Positions 12,475 to 25,000 of a stretch of DNA of 64,000 nt are shown here, one piece after another. Source of the stretch: Wurfbainia villosa. Lineage: Eukaryota > Streptophyta > Magnoliopsida > Zingiberales > Zingiberaceae. Where the stretch lies: the NCBI GenBank assembly GCA_025175895.1, contig CM045989.1, positions 18,407,928 through 18,471,927 on the forward strand, given 5' to 3'. The position numbers and the translations under genes are program-made. The first letter of the stretch is position 1. Every line of letters starts with the position of its first letter. The notes beneath the pieces were generated by a model. It made no database searches, was not told the DNA's origin, and was given only the letters and a program-made list of their open reading frames with translations.

Positions 12475-14400
12475 TGTAGGGATGTATACGGAAAAGTCTA
12501 TCTTTTGTATGAACATCTTTATTTTGAAATAAGAATCACATGATCATTGTTTGCATATTTTTATGGTTATGCAATATTGTCTAATACTTTACATTGTAGA
12601 TAACATGGTGTGTGGTGTCACATGGGAGATCATGTTATCGCCCCTTGAAAAGTATAAGTAAAGGCTCACAACCGAGATGACTTTGGACAAACCATCGGAA
12701 TGGTTGTAGTGTGATTTGGTATTGGTTTGTCTTGACCATAGAATCACAATAGTGCACTTTTTGTGTATTGAGCAGGACTGACTTAGAGGTGATTCGATTT
12801 ATTGCTGACTACATAATCGAATCGGACCTCAGATATTATATTGTACATACTCTTAATACCAATATAATAACGGGCACATATACTTAGTACTCATCTTTTT
12901 GATTTACCAATGGGCGAGATTTATAGATTAAATCGATAGGCTTGGTAAGTTGGGAGATGATATTATTTATATGGTGTGCCATTGATTATAGGAGGAAACT
13001 GTGTCCTATATATTAGGATGATGATGTCCCCTTGAGGAGCTCATAAGATTCATCATGTAAACCCTGCAAGTGGACTTGGTCCGGCATGATGAAAAGGTTG
13101 AGTGGTACTACTCATGGAGTTAGATGTTGATTAATTAATGGTCAGTAAATTAATTAATCAACGGACATTCGAGATCTTAAACACGGGAAGAAAATGTACA
13201 AATAATATATGGAGCCCATATTATCATATGGGGGTTGGTGAGGTAGATCAATGATGATCCTTTAGTGGATTGGATCATCATTAGTGGATCGGACTTTATG
13301 TGGGCTTGATCCATGGGTGGCCAAGATCCAACTCCTCCTCATGGTCCCTAATGTAGCCTATTAACACCTCATGAAGCTTAGATCCAATGGATAGAAACAA
13401 AATTCTAAGATCCATAGGTAGAGATTAAATCTCTAAGATCCGACGGTTGAGATTAAATCTCTAGATCCGACGGTAGAGATTAAATCCCTAGAACCAATGG
13501 TGGAGATTAAATCATGACTTATCTCTAACTCTATAAAAGGAGGGCAAGGGAGTTGGCGTGAAGATCATCCATGAGAGCTAGGGTTTTGGGCGGCAAGAGA
13601 GCAATCCTAGTTGAGATAGGATTAGGGTTAGGGTTTGGAGGCTTGGGCGGCACCAAATAAGGAAGGCTTTGCTTTCTTCTTCTTCCTTCATTGGCAGGCA
13701 TCCAACAGCTCATCCATCCCCTTTCCAACCTTGGCCAGTGGCCAAAGCTTCTCTTCACTCTCTCCTTAGGTGGTGGAAACAAGATTAAAGGCTTTCCCTT
13801 GGTGTCTTGGCCGAATTCCACCACAAACTCCTCCTCCTAGTTGGCCGGCGGCAAGGATCTTATTTGTTCCTTGTTGGTTCATTTTAGGGAGGAGAAGAAC
13901 CTTGTTTCTATTCTTCCTCTTACTTTGGAAGAGCAAGGAATGAAGATTTGCGATCTAGGAGCTTCGACTTTTGGTAGATCGTCGCCCACACGACGTCCAA
14001 AAGGAGGAAGGTCATACATTAGAAGATCGAGAGGTATACCTATTCTTCTTTCTCTTTTTTTTTACTTTCTTGTTTTTGTTTTTAAACTATGAGCATTATA
14101 TAAATCTGTATATGGCTAAATAATACTTGGATCCCGAACATAAACACAAAAACCGGCGATCCGTACAATGTCTATTCCGCGACTACTCGTAGAATAGAGG
14201 ATGGTCGCTTGAACAACTGGTTTGTTCAAGTGAACTCTCTAAACGAATAGCACGACGATGGCTTGGTTGTTTGGGCAATCCCTTTTTTCTAGGATTAAAT
14301 TTTTAATCCGGGGATATCGAAGGGATCACCATGATCAAATGACCGAGGTGAAGTGGGAAGCGAAGTTTCCCCTCACGGACTCGATAAGCAAAACCCTTCA
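12475..14400 (+). repeat. A1 5' LTR
   Basis: Begins TGTAGGGATGTATAC and ends AAACCCTTCA, next to the PBS. It contains four to five diverged 27-28 bp repeats of the form GATCCGACGGTNGAGATTAA (13390-13520) just before the TATA box, and downstream a telomere-like ATTAGGGTTAGGGTTTGG (13621-13638). Frames at 13531-14092 are LTR sequence repeated at 29991-30582. Confidence 0.93.
13532..13538 (+). promoter_or_regulatory. TATA box of A1 LTR promoter
   Basis: CTATAAAAGG in mid LTR, conserved in the 3' LTR at 29992-29998. Transcription would be expected to start about 30 bases downstream. Confidence 0.7.
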
Positions 14401-14402
14401 AT

Positions 14403-14415
14403 TGGTATCAGAGCC
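14403..14415 (+). other. A1 primer-binding site
   Basis: TGGTATCAGAGCC, two bases after the LTR end, complementary to initiator-Met tRNA. Confidence 0.9.
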
Positions 14416-15461
14416 AAGGTTTTCGGTTTTGTTTGTTTAGGATTCGGTTAATTTTTATGCACTTTTCATATATTATATGTGTCGGATAATAGTAGGATAT
14501 GCGTAGTTTAACTCTTTGATTGCAGGCATAAGATCCGACTATTATGGCTATATGTGTGTATGTGATTGTATGTGTGTTAATGTTTATTTTGTTGAATCCT
14601 CGGGGTTGACGAGGCTAGTATTTGATTTTTTGTAAATTAGATACGGCATTGTTTAGCCACTCTTTATTTTATTTTACTTTCGATCTAGATTTCATGTACA
14701 CTCCCTCATGGAGTATAGGATCAATGGATGTAAATTAAAATAGGTTTTAGTCTCGGCTCGAATCTTCGGATGGCTCATACATGGCGTAGGAGGAGCGGAC
14801 GAGATGGCGATGCGACGGGAGACATATTGAAGACAAAAGCCATAATAGTTGGAAAATCATTTATTTTTCATATTTATTTCTTTTTTTTATATGAATGTCA
14901 TAGGCTAGGAAAATTCCTCATTTTCAAATTACTAAGTGGGAGAGGGAAATTTTTTTTAATTCCCATGGCCTCCATTAAGATTTGACAAGTGATGCAAACA
15001 AACTTGCGCGTCGGCTCTGAGTGCCTTCCTCCCCATCGGATGAGTTTTTTTGCGAATCACAAGGTCAAATATGGTTATAGGGAATTATCAAGGAGCATGT
15101 GTACTTCCCCATCGGAAGGCACATAACCCGAGATAATTACCTTGGTACCGAGTAATGGTGAACACTTAGATACAAATATAAGTATCCTCTCCATCGGAAT
15201 CACTTATATTATTTGTAGGGACAAAGAGGAACCAACTATTAATTTTACTTGTCAAAAAGTTAGGTTGACAAGATAGTAAAATTATTGGGTAAAACCTCCT
15301 CTTACAAATGTAGAATTCGTATACGTCCACACTATCGTGGCATACGATATTCTCGGTGTTTAGAAGTGTTGGTTGATTTTAAAATTTTATTGTTTGAGGA
15401 ATCAATAATTTTTTTGAAATCTAATGTTTTGATTTATGTGATTAATAGGTTTTCTTTCAAA
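14416..15461 (+). other. A1 untranslated leader
   Basis: No coding sequence is supported. The motif CCCATCGG flanked by short complementary arms occurs at 15030-15040, 15105-15117 (TTCC-CCATC-GGAA) and 15188-15198, about 80 bases apart. The frame open from 15285 reaches into gag, but the recognisable gag starts at 15462. Confidence 0.7.
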
Positions 15462-18400
15462 ATGACTTTTAACCCACTTGCTGTGATACTAAAAGAGAAC
15501 AAACTTACTAGACTCAACTATGTTGATTGGAAGAGGAATCTAGATATTGTCTTGACTGCTGAGGAATACAAATATGTACTCCTCGAAGAGTGTCCTCCCA
15601 AGCCTGTAGATGATTTTGGGGAAAAAGAGAGAGAGAGCTATAGGAAGTGGATCAAGGCCGATGAGATGGCACGGTGTTACATTTTGGCATCTATGTCAAA
15701 TGTACTCCAACATCAGCATCAAGCCATGCCCACTGCTTATGATATGATGCTCAATCTCAAGGAGCTTTTCGAACACCAGAATCGGGCTACGAGACAAGAA
15801 GCCATGAGAAACTTGATGACGACCACCATGATCAAGGGAACACCCGTGAGGGATCATGTTCTCAAGATGATGGCTCATTTGAATGAGCTGGAGGTCCTTG
15901 GAGCTGAGATTGATGGGGAAACCCAAGTCAATATCATACTCCAGTCTCTACCTAGGAGTTTTGAGCAGTTTCGCATAAACTACAACATGAACAAGAGGTT
16001 GTATTCGTTGGCAGATCTTCTGACAGAACTCTAGGCGACAGAGGGACTATTTCGTCAAAGTGCTCAAGCACATGCCATGGTGACCCAAAAGGTTTCTACT
16101 TCTAAGCTGAAAGGAAAGAAAAAGAAAAAACAAACTGGGGCGAAGGCGGCGGGAGGTACTCAGAGAGGAGTGAAGAAGCCAAAAGGCAAGTGCTTCACTT
16201 GTAAGTAGACTGGACACTGGAAGAAGGACTGCCCCAACTGCAAGCAGAACAAAGGTATATCTTTTGTTCTAGTCGTTGAAACATGTTTAGCGGTGTTATC
16301 TACCAACACCTGGTGTGTAGATACGGGAGTCACTGATCATGTCTGTAATACTTTGCAGGGGTTCCAGGAAACCAGACGACAGGCTAAGGGGGAGATTACC
16401 GTGTACTTGGGCGATGCTACGAAGGTGGCGGCAGTTGCAGTGGGAGACGTTTATTTATCTTTTGAGAAAAATAAACTTTTGGTTCTTAAGAATTACCTTT
16501 ATGTACCATTATTTAGAAAGAATTTAATTTCAGTTTCTAAATTATTTATGGATGGATATTCTATTTCTTTTAATGACAGAGTTGTTATAAGAAGATATAG
16601 GGACATTATCTGTTCAGGTACATTGATAGGAAATTTGTACACACTTGAACCAAGACCTCCCACGATGCATATTGAAATTAATAACTCATCTTCTAATTCC
16701 AATAAGAGAAAAGAACCTTCGAAGATGAACCAAACATATCTTTGGCATCTTAGGCTTAGTCACATTAACCTAAGCAGAATTCAAAGGTTGATAGCTGATG
16801 GACCTTTGGGTTCATTAGTGGTGGAGGATCTCCCAACCTGTGAATCTTGCTTGGAGGGTAAGATGACCAAGAGACCTTTTAAGGCCAAGGGGTATAGAGC
16901 CAAAGATGTGTTAGAATTGGTTCATTCTGATTTGTGTGGTCCTATGTCTATCCAGGCTAGAGGTGGTTTTGAGTATTTCGTCTCTATTATAGACCATTAC
17001 TCGAGATATGGATACATTTACCTGATGGGCCACAAGTCTGAATGCTTTGACAAGTTCAAAGAATTCAAGGCTGATGTGGAGAAACGTCAAGGTAAAAGTA
17101 TCAAGACACTACGATCTGATCGTGGTGGTGAGTACCTCTTGGGAGAGTTTAGGAACTACTTATCAGAGGCTGGGATTCAATCCCAATTGACTGTACCTGG
17201 CACACCCCAATAGAATGGTGTAGCAGAGCAAAGGAATAGGACTCTTATGGAGATGGTTAGATCGATGATGAGTTATTTTGAATTGCCAGATTCGTTATGG
17301 GGATATGCTCTAGATACGACGGTGTACATTCTGAACTTAGTTCCATCTAAATTAGTGCCTTCTACTCCCACAAAATTGTGGACTGGGCGAAAGCCTAGTC
17401 TAAGACATATTCGGATATGGGGGAGTCCAGCACATGTGCTGAAGGCAGATGCTAGTAAGTTGGAACCTTGTACAGAAGTACGCATGTTCATTGGCTATCC
17501 CAGGGGAACGAAGGGTGGATTGTTTTATAGTCCTAGAGATCAGAGGGTGATCGTTAGCACGAACGCCAGATTTCTAGAGGAAGATTATGTGATGAGCCAC
17601 AAGCCCAAGAGTAAAATTGTTCTGAAGGAGTTAAAAGGGGAAATCACATCTTTAGTACCATTGATACAAGAGGATATACCACATGTCATTGCACCGCATG
17701 TCACAGAGGATACACAGGTGATATCTCGTTGTAGTGGGAGGGTTGTGAGATAGCATGATAGATTCATGTTCTTGGGAGAATCTTCTAATTTGGTCCCTGG
17801 TGAACATGAACCTGATCCCTGGACATATGAAGAGGCAATCCAAGATAAAGATGCACTATCTTGGCAAAGTGCAATGAATGTTGAGATTGAATCTATAGAT
17901 TCAAATCAGGTCTGGGAGCTAGTAGAACCACCCGATGGTGTAAAAACCATTGGATGCAAATGGATCTACAAGAGAAAGAGAGGAATAGATGGGAAGGTTG
18001 AGACCTTCAAAGCGAGGCTTATTGCGAAGGGGTATACTCAGAAAGAGGGTATCGATTATGAGGAGACCTTTTCGTCGGTAGCCATGCTTAAGTCTATCCG
18101 GATTCTCTTATGCATAGCAGCTCATATGGATTATGAGGTGTGGCAGATGGATGTCAAGACAGCTTTCCTTAATGGAAGTCTTGAGGAAAACATCTACATG
18201 AAGCAACCAGAGGGATTCTTTGCTAAAGGCAATGAGCATCTTGTGTGTAAGCTTAATCGGTCCATTTATGGATTGAAGCAAGCTTCGAGGTCTTGGAACA
18301 TCCACTTTAATGAGGTAATCCAGTCTTATGGATTTATTCAAAGTCCGGATGAGTCTTGTGTATACAAGAGTTGTGACGGAAATGTAGTGGTATTTCTTGT

Positions 18401-18466
18401 ACTATACGTAGATGACATTTTGTTGATTGGCAAAAATATCAAGGTGTTATCGGACGTAAGGGTATG
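15462..18466 (+). pseudogene. A1 gag-pol, 5' part: gag, protease, integrase, RT start
   Basis: Copia polyprotein. Gag starts MTFNPLAVILKENKLTRLNY at 15462, the usual Angela-type N-terminus. The zinc knuckle (16191-16232) keeps C-C-H-C spacing but holds a stop. The protease site WCVDTG is at about 16311. Integrase has its His/Cys zinc site (16745-16860), HSDLCGPM, RSDRGGEY and the NGVAE acidic site; RT has WQMDVKTAFLNG and the catalytic YVDD near 18405. The whole stretch is one frame with four TAG stops (16032, 16206, 17211, 17751), each where Gln fits the family. B1 then interrupts RT at 18466; the frame resumes at 27985. It cannot yield an intact protein. Confidence 0.92.
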
Positions 18467-20690
18467 TGTTAGTAATATATGAGAGATGTCCTAAGGCAAT
18501 CGCCTTATGTATGAACCATTTATATGATAAATGAAGATTCACTATTTGAGTATACATGTTTAATGTATTTGATTGGATCTTAAACTCATTTACTGAATGT
18601 CCACGATACGATTCACAGCATGAGAGAATTTGTGATTGGATCACAACTAGTGAGTATCTCTACATGTGTAATTGTGATGTATCGGAATTATCCCTAGTCG
18701 ATGAATTGATGGATTTGGACACCATCAATTCTGTCGAGACTAGCATGAGGTATACTTCTTGGTGTATCCAAGCAGCTGATTCTCACTGGCTGGAGACATT
18801 GTGATGTCCGGAGTTAATCGTGGATGCTAGTTATGGTAACTAGTTCATTGGAGTGACCAACCGTAAGACTTCATATGGTTCTCTGCATATATAGATATGT
18901 CAATGAAGTTCTTACTGTGGCTTAAGTGCGATGTTCCTTTGACTTGCGGTATTCAAGTCATCTTGATCATGGAGACTTATGCTTTGACATCTTAAGCAAA
19001 CATCTCTAAGGAGATGTGGACCCGGGGTGATTGGGTATAAGTCGAAGTGATCGAAGGTGTTTGAATAGCCTATAAAGGATTCACCACTCCTTGCGAGGAG
19101 ATGTATACCCATGGACTCTCGTCGGATTGTTAATAAAGTCTTTGGCCAAAGCATTACATGTTTAGAGTAAGGTACTCTTCGATACATGTGGAGTAACTAG
19201 AATCCGTAGGACGAAGAAATGATACTTGGGCTAGGTGTGACGTAGTCAGCCTAGTGGGGACTGACAAAATAGACCATGTCCTGAACCAAGTGGGTATAAG
19301 ATGAGTGAAGAGAATGGGGCACGATTCATTCGAGCTACTGAAGGGTTTCAGAAATAGTTCTGGATCAACCGTTGATCTTTTCGGTTAATTGGGGATCATG
19401 ATGTACTACTAGGTGCCACTCATGATCGTTCTATAATTAATGGTTAATTATAGACGGCCAACATAAACCGAGAACCTATTTGGTCACACGCACAACGAGT
19501 GTAATCCAAAGGATTTAAAACGAGCTTGAGATTGGGATTATCAGACCGAGAGAAACTATATTTGGTTGGACCAAACATAAAGCGAGCATGAAATTGTTTC
19601 AGTCGCAATGGAAGCGTGGATGGGCCGTGTCTTATGAAGACATAATGGATGGACCAAAATGGTTTGGTTCTAATCCAATGGATGAGAATAAACCAAAGGG
19701 TTTGGTTTATATTAAACGAATGAACCAAAGGTTGGTTCGGTTCGTTTTAACTTAAAATAAACCATCATGGTTTGGTTTATTTTGACTTATCCTAATGGAG
19801 CGGGTTAACGGGCTTTATGGATATGATCCATTAACCATTAAGAGAATTAGTTCTCTATAAAATAGGGCTTAAACCCTAACCCTAACCCTAATCTAATTTT
19901 GGCCGCCCAACCTAGTTGCCGCCCACCCCTTGAAGGAGTATTCGGCGCGAACACCTTCATTGCCGCCGCCCAGCTTTTGTGCCGCCGTCCAAGTCCTTGC
20001 CGGCGACCAAGCTACAGCCGGTGAACCCTCCGGCGATCCTCCGGTGATCCCCCTATAGGTTTGGCATCAAGGTGAGGCTTTTCTTTCCTTGGTTGGCCGG
20101 CGCCTATATCCTCCACCAAGCTGTCCAGTTTTCTGGACAGCTTCCCCTCCTCTCGTTGGAGCATCGTTTGGACGACGGTTAGTGCTCCGACAGCGGCTAA
20201 CTTACCGGGGATTTGATCTCCGGTAATCCTCTGAGGTGGAGGACGAAGGATTCGTCAAACGGTTGACGAATACCTCTCCGGAGAACCGAGTTTTGAGAAC
20301 TCGTTTTAGGATCCGAATTTGGATTCGGATCGTGATCATCTCTCGATCACGTCGTCTTCAACACGAGGCTAGTAACCCATACGAAGATGAAGCTCGTGAC
20401 TTAGCGAAGTCATCCCGAGGAGCTCGGCGTGGATACGGATAGAGACGATTCTTACGAGGATCGTTCCGGTTGATGCCGTTCCCGCTACACGTCATACGAA
20501 AGGTATAACGTAGATAATTTCTTTTATTGCAAATTTTAATTTATGGTTATGTATACACTTGTTGTAATAGCATGCGTGTGTTGTGTGTGTTGTAATAAAT
20601 ATAGATTTATTAATTTTAATTGCTTCCGCTGTGCTCATGTTTACGAAACATGATCGAACACACACACGTCGCGGTGCCGGAAACCCAACA
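18467..20690 (+). repeat. B1 5' LTR
   Basis: TGTTAGTAATAT to GGAAACCCAACA. Holds repeated GGTTTGGTT-type motifs (19590-19790), a TATA box, then (CCCTAA)3 at 19871-19891 and a GC-rich part (19900-20480). Frames such as 18556-18804, 19444-19728 and 20236-20442 recur in the 3' LTR and are not genes. Confidence 0.95.
19856..19864 (+). promoter_or_regulatory. TATA box of B1 LTR promoter
   Basis: TATAAAATA, conserved in the 3' LTR at 27145-27153. A telomere-like AAACCCTAACCC follows about 15 bases downstream, near the expected transcription start. Confidence 0.7.
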
Positions 20691-20691
20691 G

Positions 20692-20704
20692 TGGTATCAG
20701 AGCC
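20692..20704 (+). other. B1 primer-binding site
   Basis: TGGTATCAGAGCC one base after the LTR, complementary to initiator-Met tRNA. Confidence 0.92.
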
Positions 20705-21980
20705 CAGGTTGTGTTTCGACATAATCATAAAATGGTTTTGCGATAGTCATAATGTATTTCTGGACATTTTCTAAATTTTGGAAATTTAGAAGAATTTATG
20801 GAAAATTTTCAATTTTGGAAAGTCTAGAAGTATTTATGGAAATCTTCCACTTTCGGAAAGTTGGAAGTATTTATGGAAATTGATATTTTCCATAAATAAA
20901 ATATTTGATTAGATTCTGGAAATTTGTTTCCTAATTTAATCATGATTTGATTTGGGAAATCAAATCTTAAAATATTTTATTTCCATAAGTAGTTTTAATG
21001 ATTTAGGAAATTGGTTTCCTAAATAGATTTTCCTTAATCAAATAATTCCATGAATAAAATATGTGATTATATTTGGAAATTTGTTTCCTAATTTAATTAT
21101 GATTTGATTTGGAGAATCAAATCTTAAACATATTTTATTTCCATAAATAGTTATGACATATAAGGAAATTATATACATGACATAATTGTATGTCATGTAA
21201 TTGCATTAGATGCATAACATTATGCCATGCGTGTCGTGACATTTAGATGTATGCCATGTATGCCATGCCATGTAGATAATAGTTATTTGCATGAAAAGAG
21301 AATGAGACATAAAAACCCTTAATCAATATTAAAGCCTACACCTTCCATTAATATGGTTAGAACCAGAGTTCTGTTTCTTGTTTGGGTTGTTGGACTCTCT
21401 CCAAGCCCGGCTCGAACCTGAATATGTTCAAACCATGTAATAGTTTAATACTAATATGGTAAGAGTCAGAGGTCAATCGTTAGCTTTGGTTGTTGGACTC
21501 TCTCCAAGCTGGGCTAATTGGTTGAATGCGCTCTAACCATATTAAAACTATGTCCTGATTAATGGGTTGGCTTTAACCTGGAGCATCGGCTTGTTGGACT
21601 CTCTCCAAGGTCGATGTAAAGGGAGGTGAAGTTGGGTGCTATGCATATGATGCATACTTGTTAATGTGTTAACAACCCGATGTATGTGTGAACATTCAAA
21701 TAGTTGATAGCACATTGTGATAGTTGCATATACGGGATATGCAATCGGTATAGATGATACCTACCGTCGTAGTTATGAATGGCTTGTTGGACTCTCTCCA
21801 AGGTTGTTCATAATTATGATGGATATCAGCCCATTCGGAGATGAACCTACAATCTCCCGAAGTGATTTTGGGGTTTTTGAAATTCGAAAAATGAATGGGA
21901 TTTATAAATGTATATTGATGCATTTTAAAATCATTTTCTCATATATGCTCGTTTTGTATTTCTAAGTTAATATATTGATC
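20705..21980 (+). other. B1 leader with repeated hairpins
   Basis: AT-rich non-coding leader. The 15-mer TTGGACTCTCTCCAA, an inverted repeat with 5-bp arms and a CTCTC loop, occurs exactly four times: 21390, 21493, 21594 and 21787. The first part (20760-21140) repeats variants of TTTATGGAAAT and TGATTTGATTTGG. The frame at 21717-21965 has no family resemblance. Confidence 0.8.
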
Positions 21981-22058
21981 ATGATGTGTTTGAATTTGCG
22001 TTCCATTTTGGATTCAAATAAATTGACTGGGCCGAACTTCTTGGACTAGCTTAGAAAC

Positions 22059-25000
22059 TTGAGAATTGTTCTCAAGGTGGAAAAGCTTGCGTATGTCCTC
22101 GAAGCGCCTCTTCCCGCCCATCCTAGTGACAATGCAACTCTGGACCAATTGTTGGCCTATCAGAAACATGTGAGTGATTTTGAACAAATGAGTTGCATCA
22201 TGCTAGCCGCGATGGAACCCAAGCTACGAAAGAAGCATGAGCATATGGATGCTCATATCGTAGTCCTTCATCTTTGTGAGTTGGTTGATGAGCAAGTGAG
22301 ATTCGAAAGGTTCGAAGTCTCAAAGCTCCTCTTCACCTCTGAGATGCTAGGAGGTTCATCTGTGGTACTGCTCAATATGCTGAAGACTGTGGAGTCTTCT
22401 GAGAAGCATGAGCAGGGGACGGTGCTATTAGTTGATTCCTCGAAGAAAGGTTCTAAGAGGAAGTCAAAGGAACAGCAGAAGGGAAAGAAGAGAAGGGCTA
22501 AGAAGGTAGAACTAGCACAAAAGGAAACTTGCCATCATTATGGCAAGGAGAGCCATTTGCGAAGAAAGTGCAAGATTTATCTTGAGTCCGTGAAGAAGGA
22601 TAAGGCATCGGATGCCCCATCTTCTTCAGAAATCTTCGTTATTGATTGTCATTCTATTTCCTTAGACACTTGGGTATTGGATACTGGGTGTAGCTCACAT
22701 ATATGTAATGACATACAGGGGCTAAGGAATAGAAGAAGACTTATCAGAGGGGAGTCAAATTTGCGAGTTGGCAATGGAGCAAAGGTTGCTGCGGTCGCCA
22801 TCAGAACTTATTTGCTGAAGCTCCCTAGTGGACTAGTCTTGGAACTGGACAATTGCTATTATGTTCCTTCTTTAATAAAGAACATTGTTTCTATTTCCTG
22901 CTTAAATAGAAATGGTTTCCATTTAACGTTTAGTAACAATTGTTGTTATATAACTTTGAATGGCGTACTTTATGGAACTGGAACTTTGAGTAATGACATT
23001 TATACGTTGGACGTATCCAGTGACATTTTCAATATCGAAGCGAGCAACACGCGTGCTCGAAAGGATAATCACATAGACTCCTATATGTGGCATTGTCGTC
23101 TTGGCCATATAAGCAAGAAACGCATGTCCGAATTACACAGATGTGGAATTCTGGAATCGTTTGAATTGGATTCATACGATACATGTGAATCATGCTTAAA
23201 AGGCAAGATGACTAAGTTACCTTTTACTGGAAAAGGTGAACGAGTGGGAGAGTTACTAGGTCTAGTACATACTAATGTATGTGGACCTATGTCAACTCAA
23301 GCATTAGGAGGCTATAGCTACTTCATTACCTTCACCGATGATCACTCACGGTTTGGGTATGTGTTCTTGATGAAACACAAGTCTGAAGCCTTTGAAAGGT
23401 TCAAAGAATTCAGAAATGAAGTAGAGAAACAACATGACAAGAGTATTAAAATACTTCGATCGGATCGAGGTGGTGAATACTTAAGTCAAGAGTTTCTTGA
23501 TTATCTGAGAGACAATGACATATTGTCTCAATGGATTCCGCCCTATACACCACAGCATAATGGTGTATCTGAGAGGCGTAACCGGACCTTGTTGGACATG
23601 GTCAGGTCAATGATGAATCATGCGACACTTCCCAAGTCCTTTTGGGGTTATGCACTTCAGACAGCTGTTTACTTGTTAAACAGAATGCCTACCAAGGTAG
23701 TCTCAACTACTCCATATGAGATATGGAATGGTAAGAAACATCATGTATCTTACTTGAAGATATGGGGTTGTCCTGCTTATGTGAAGCGGACTGTATCAGA
23801 CAAACTGGATGCTAAGTCTGATAAATGTCTATTTATTGGATACCCTAAGGAAACAAGGGGTTACCAATTCTATTATCCTATGGAACAAAAGGTGTTTGTC
23901 TCAAGGCATGCTGTGTTTCTAGAGAAAGAATTTCTCTTGCAAGAAAACAGTGGGAGTGTCGTCGAGCTTGAGGAGGCTCGAGAGACTCAAATAGACATTG
24001 ATGAGATACCTGGTGAAGCACAACAGCCGTCAACTCATAGTGATGAGCAATCGGCTGGACCTATTGTAACACCACATCTTCGTAGATCTGGTAGAACACG
24101 CAATATTCCTGAGAGATATGGATTTCTCGTAAGTGAATCGAACGACGTGTTACTCATTGATGATGAGGAGCCTACCAGTTATGAAGAAGTGCTGACAAGT
24201 TCAGAAAGGGATAAGTGGCTTGGTGCCATGAAGTCGGAAATGGATTCCATGTACGAAAACCAAGTTTGGAACTTGGTTGACCCACCTGAAGGCATAAAGC
24301 CTATAGGGTACAAGTGGGTTTTCAAGAAGAAAATCGACATGGATGGTAATGTGATTACCTATAAGGCTAGATTGGTGGCGAAAGGATATCGTCAAAAACA
24401 AGGTGTTGATTATGACGAAACCTATTCGCCTGTAGCTATGCTTAAATCCATTCGGATGCTCCTGGCCATAGCGGCTCATTATGATTATGAGATATGGAAG
24501 ATGGATGTGAAAACAGCTTTCCTTAATGGAAATCTGCTCGAGGACGTGTATATGATACAGTCTGAGGGTTTCACATCGGTTGATAAAACCAAGGTATGCA
24601 AATTGCGACGGTCCATTTATGGATTGAAGCAAGCATCCAGGAGCTGGAATATCTATTTTGATGAGACGATCAAAAAGTTTGATTTCTCGCAAAATCCAGA
24701 CGAACCTTGTGTGTACAAGAAGGTTAGTGGGAGTGTAGTCGTGTTCCTAGTATTGTATGTCGATGACATATTACTTATAGGAAACGATGTGTCAATCTTA
24801 CAGTCAGTTAAGGTTTGGTTATCCAAGACATTCTCCATGAAAGACCTGGGAGAAGCAACCTACATCCTTGGGATTAAGATCTATAGAGATAGATCGAAAC
24901 GGTTGCTTGGTCTTTCGCAGTCTACATATATAGACCGAGTGCTAAAGAGGTTTAGCATGTCGGAATCCAAGAAAGGTTATCTGCCCATCAGGCATGGGGT

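Noticed and set aside
19871..19891. Interstitial telomere
   Set aside because: Only three CCCTAA units, at the same place in both B LTRs; part of the LTR promoter region, not a relic chromosome end.
20692..20704. tRNA gene fragment (TGGTATCAGAGCC, also at other PBS sites)
   Set aside because: Only 13 bases match a tRNA 3' end and each lies beside an LTR; these are primer-binding sites.
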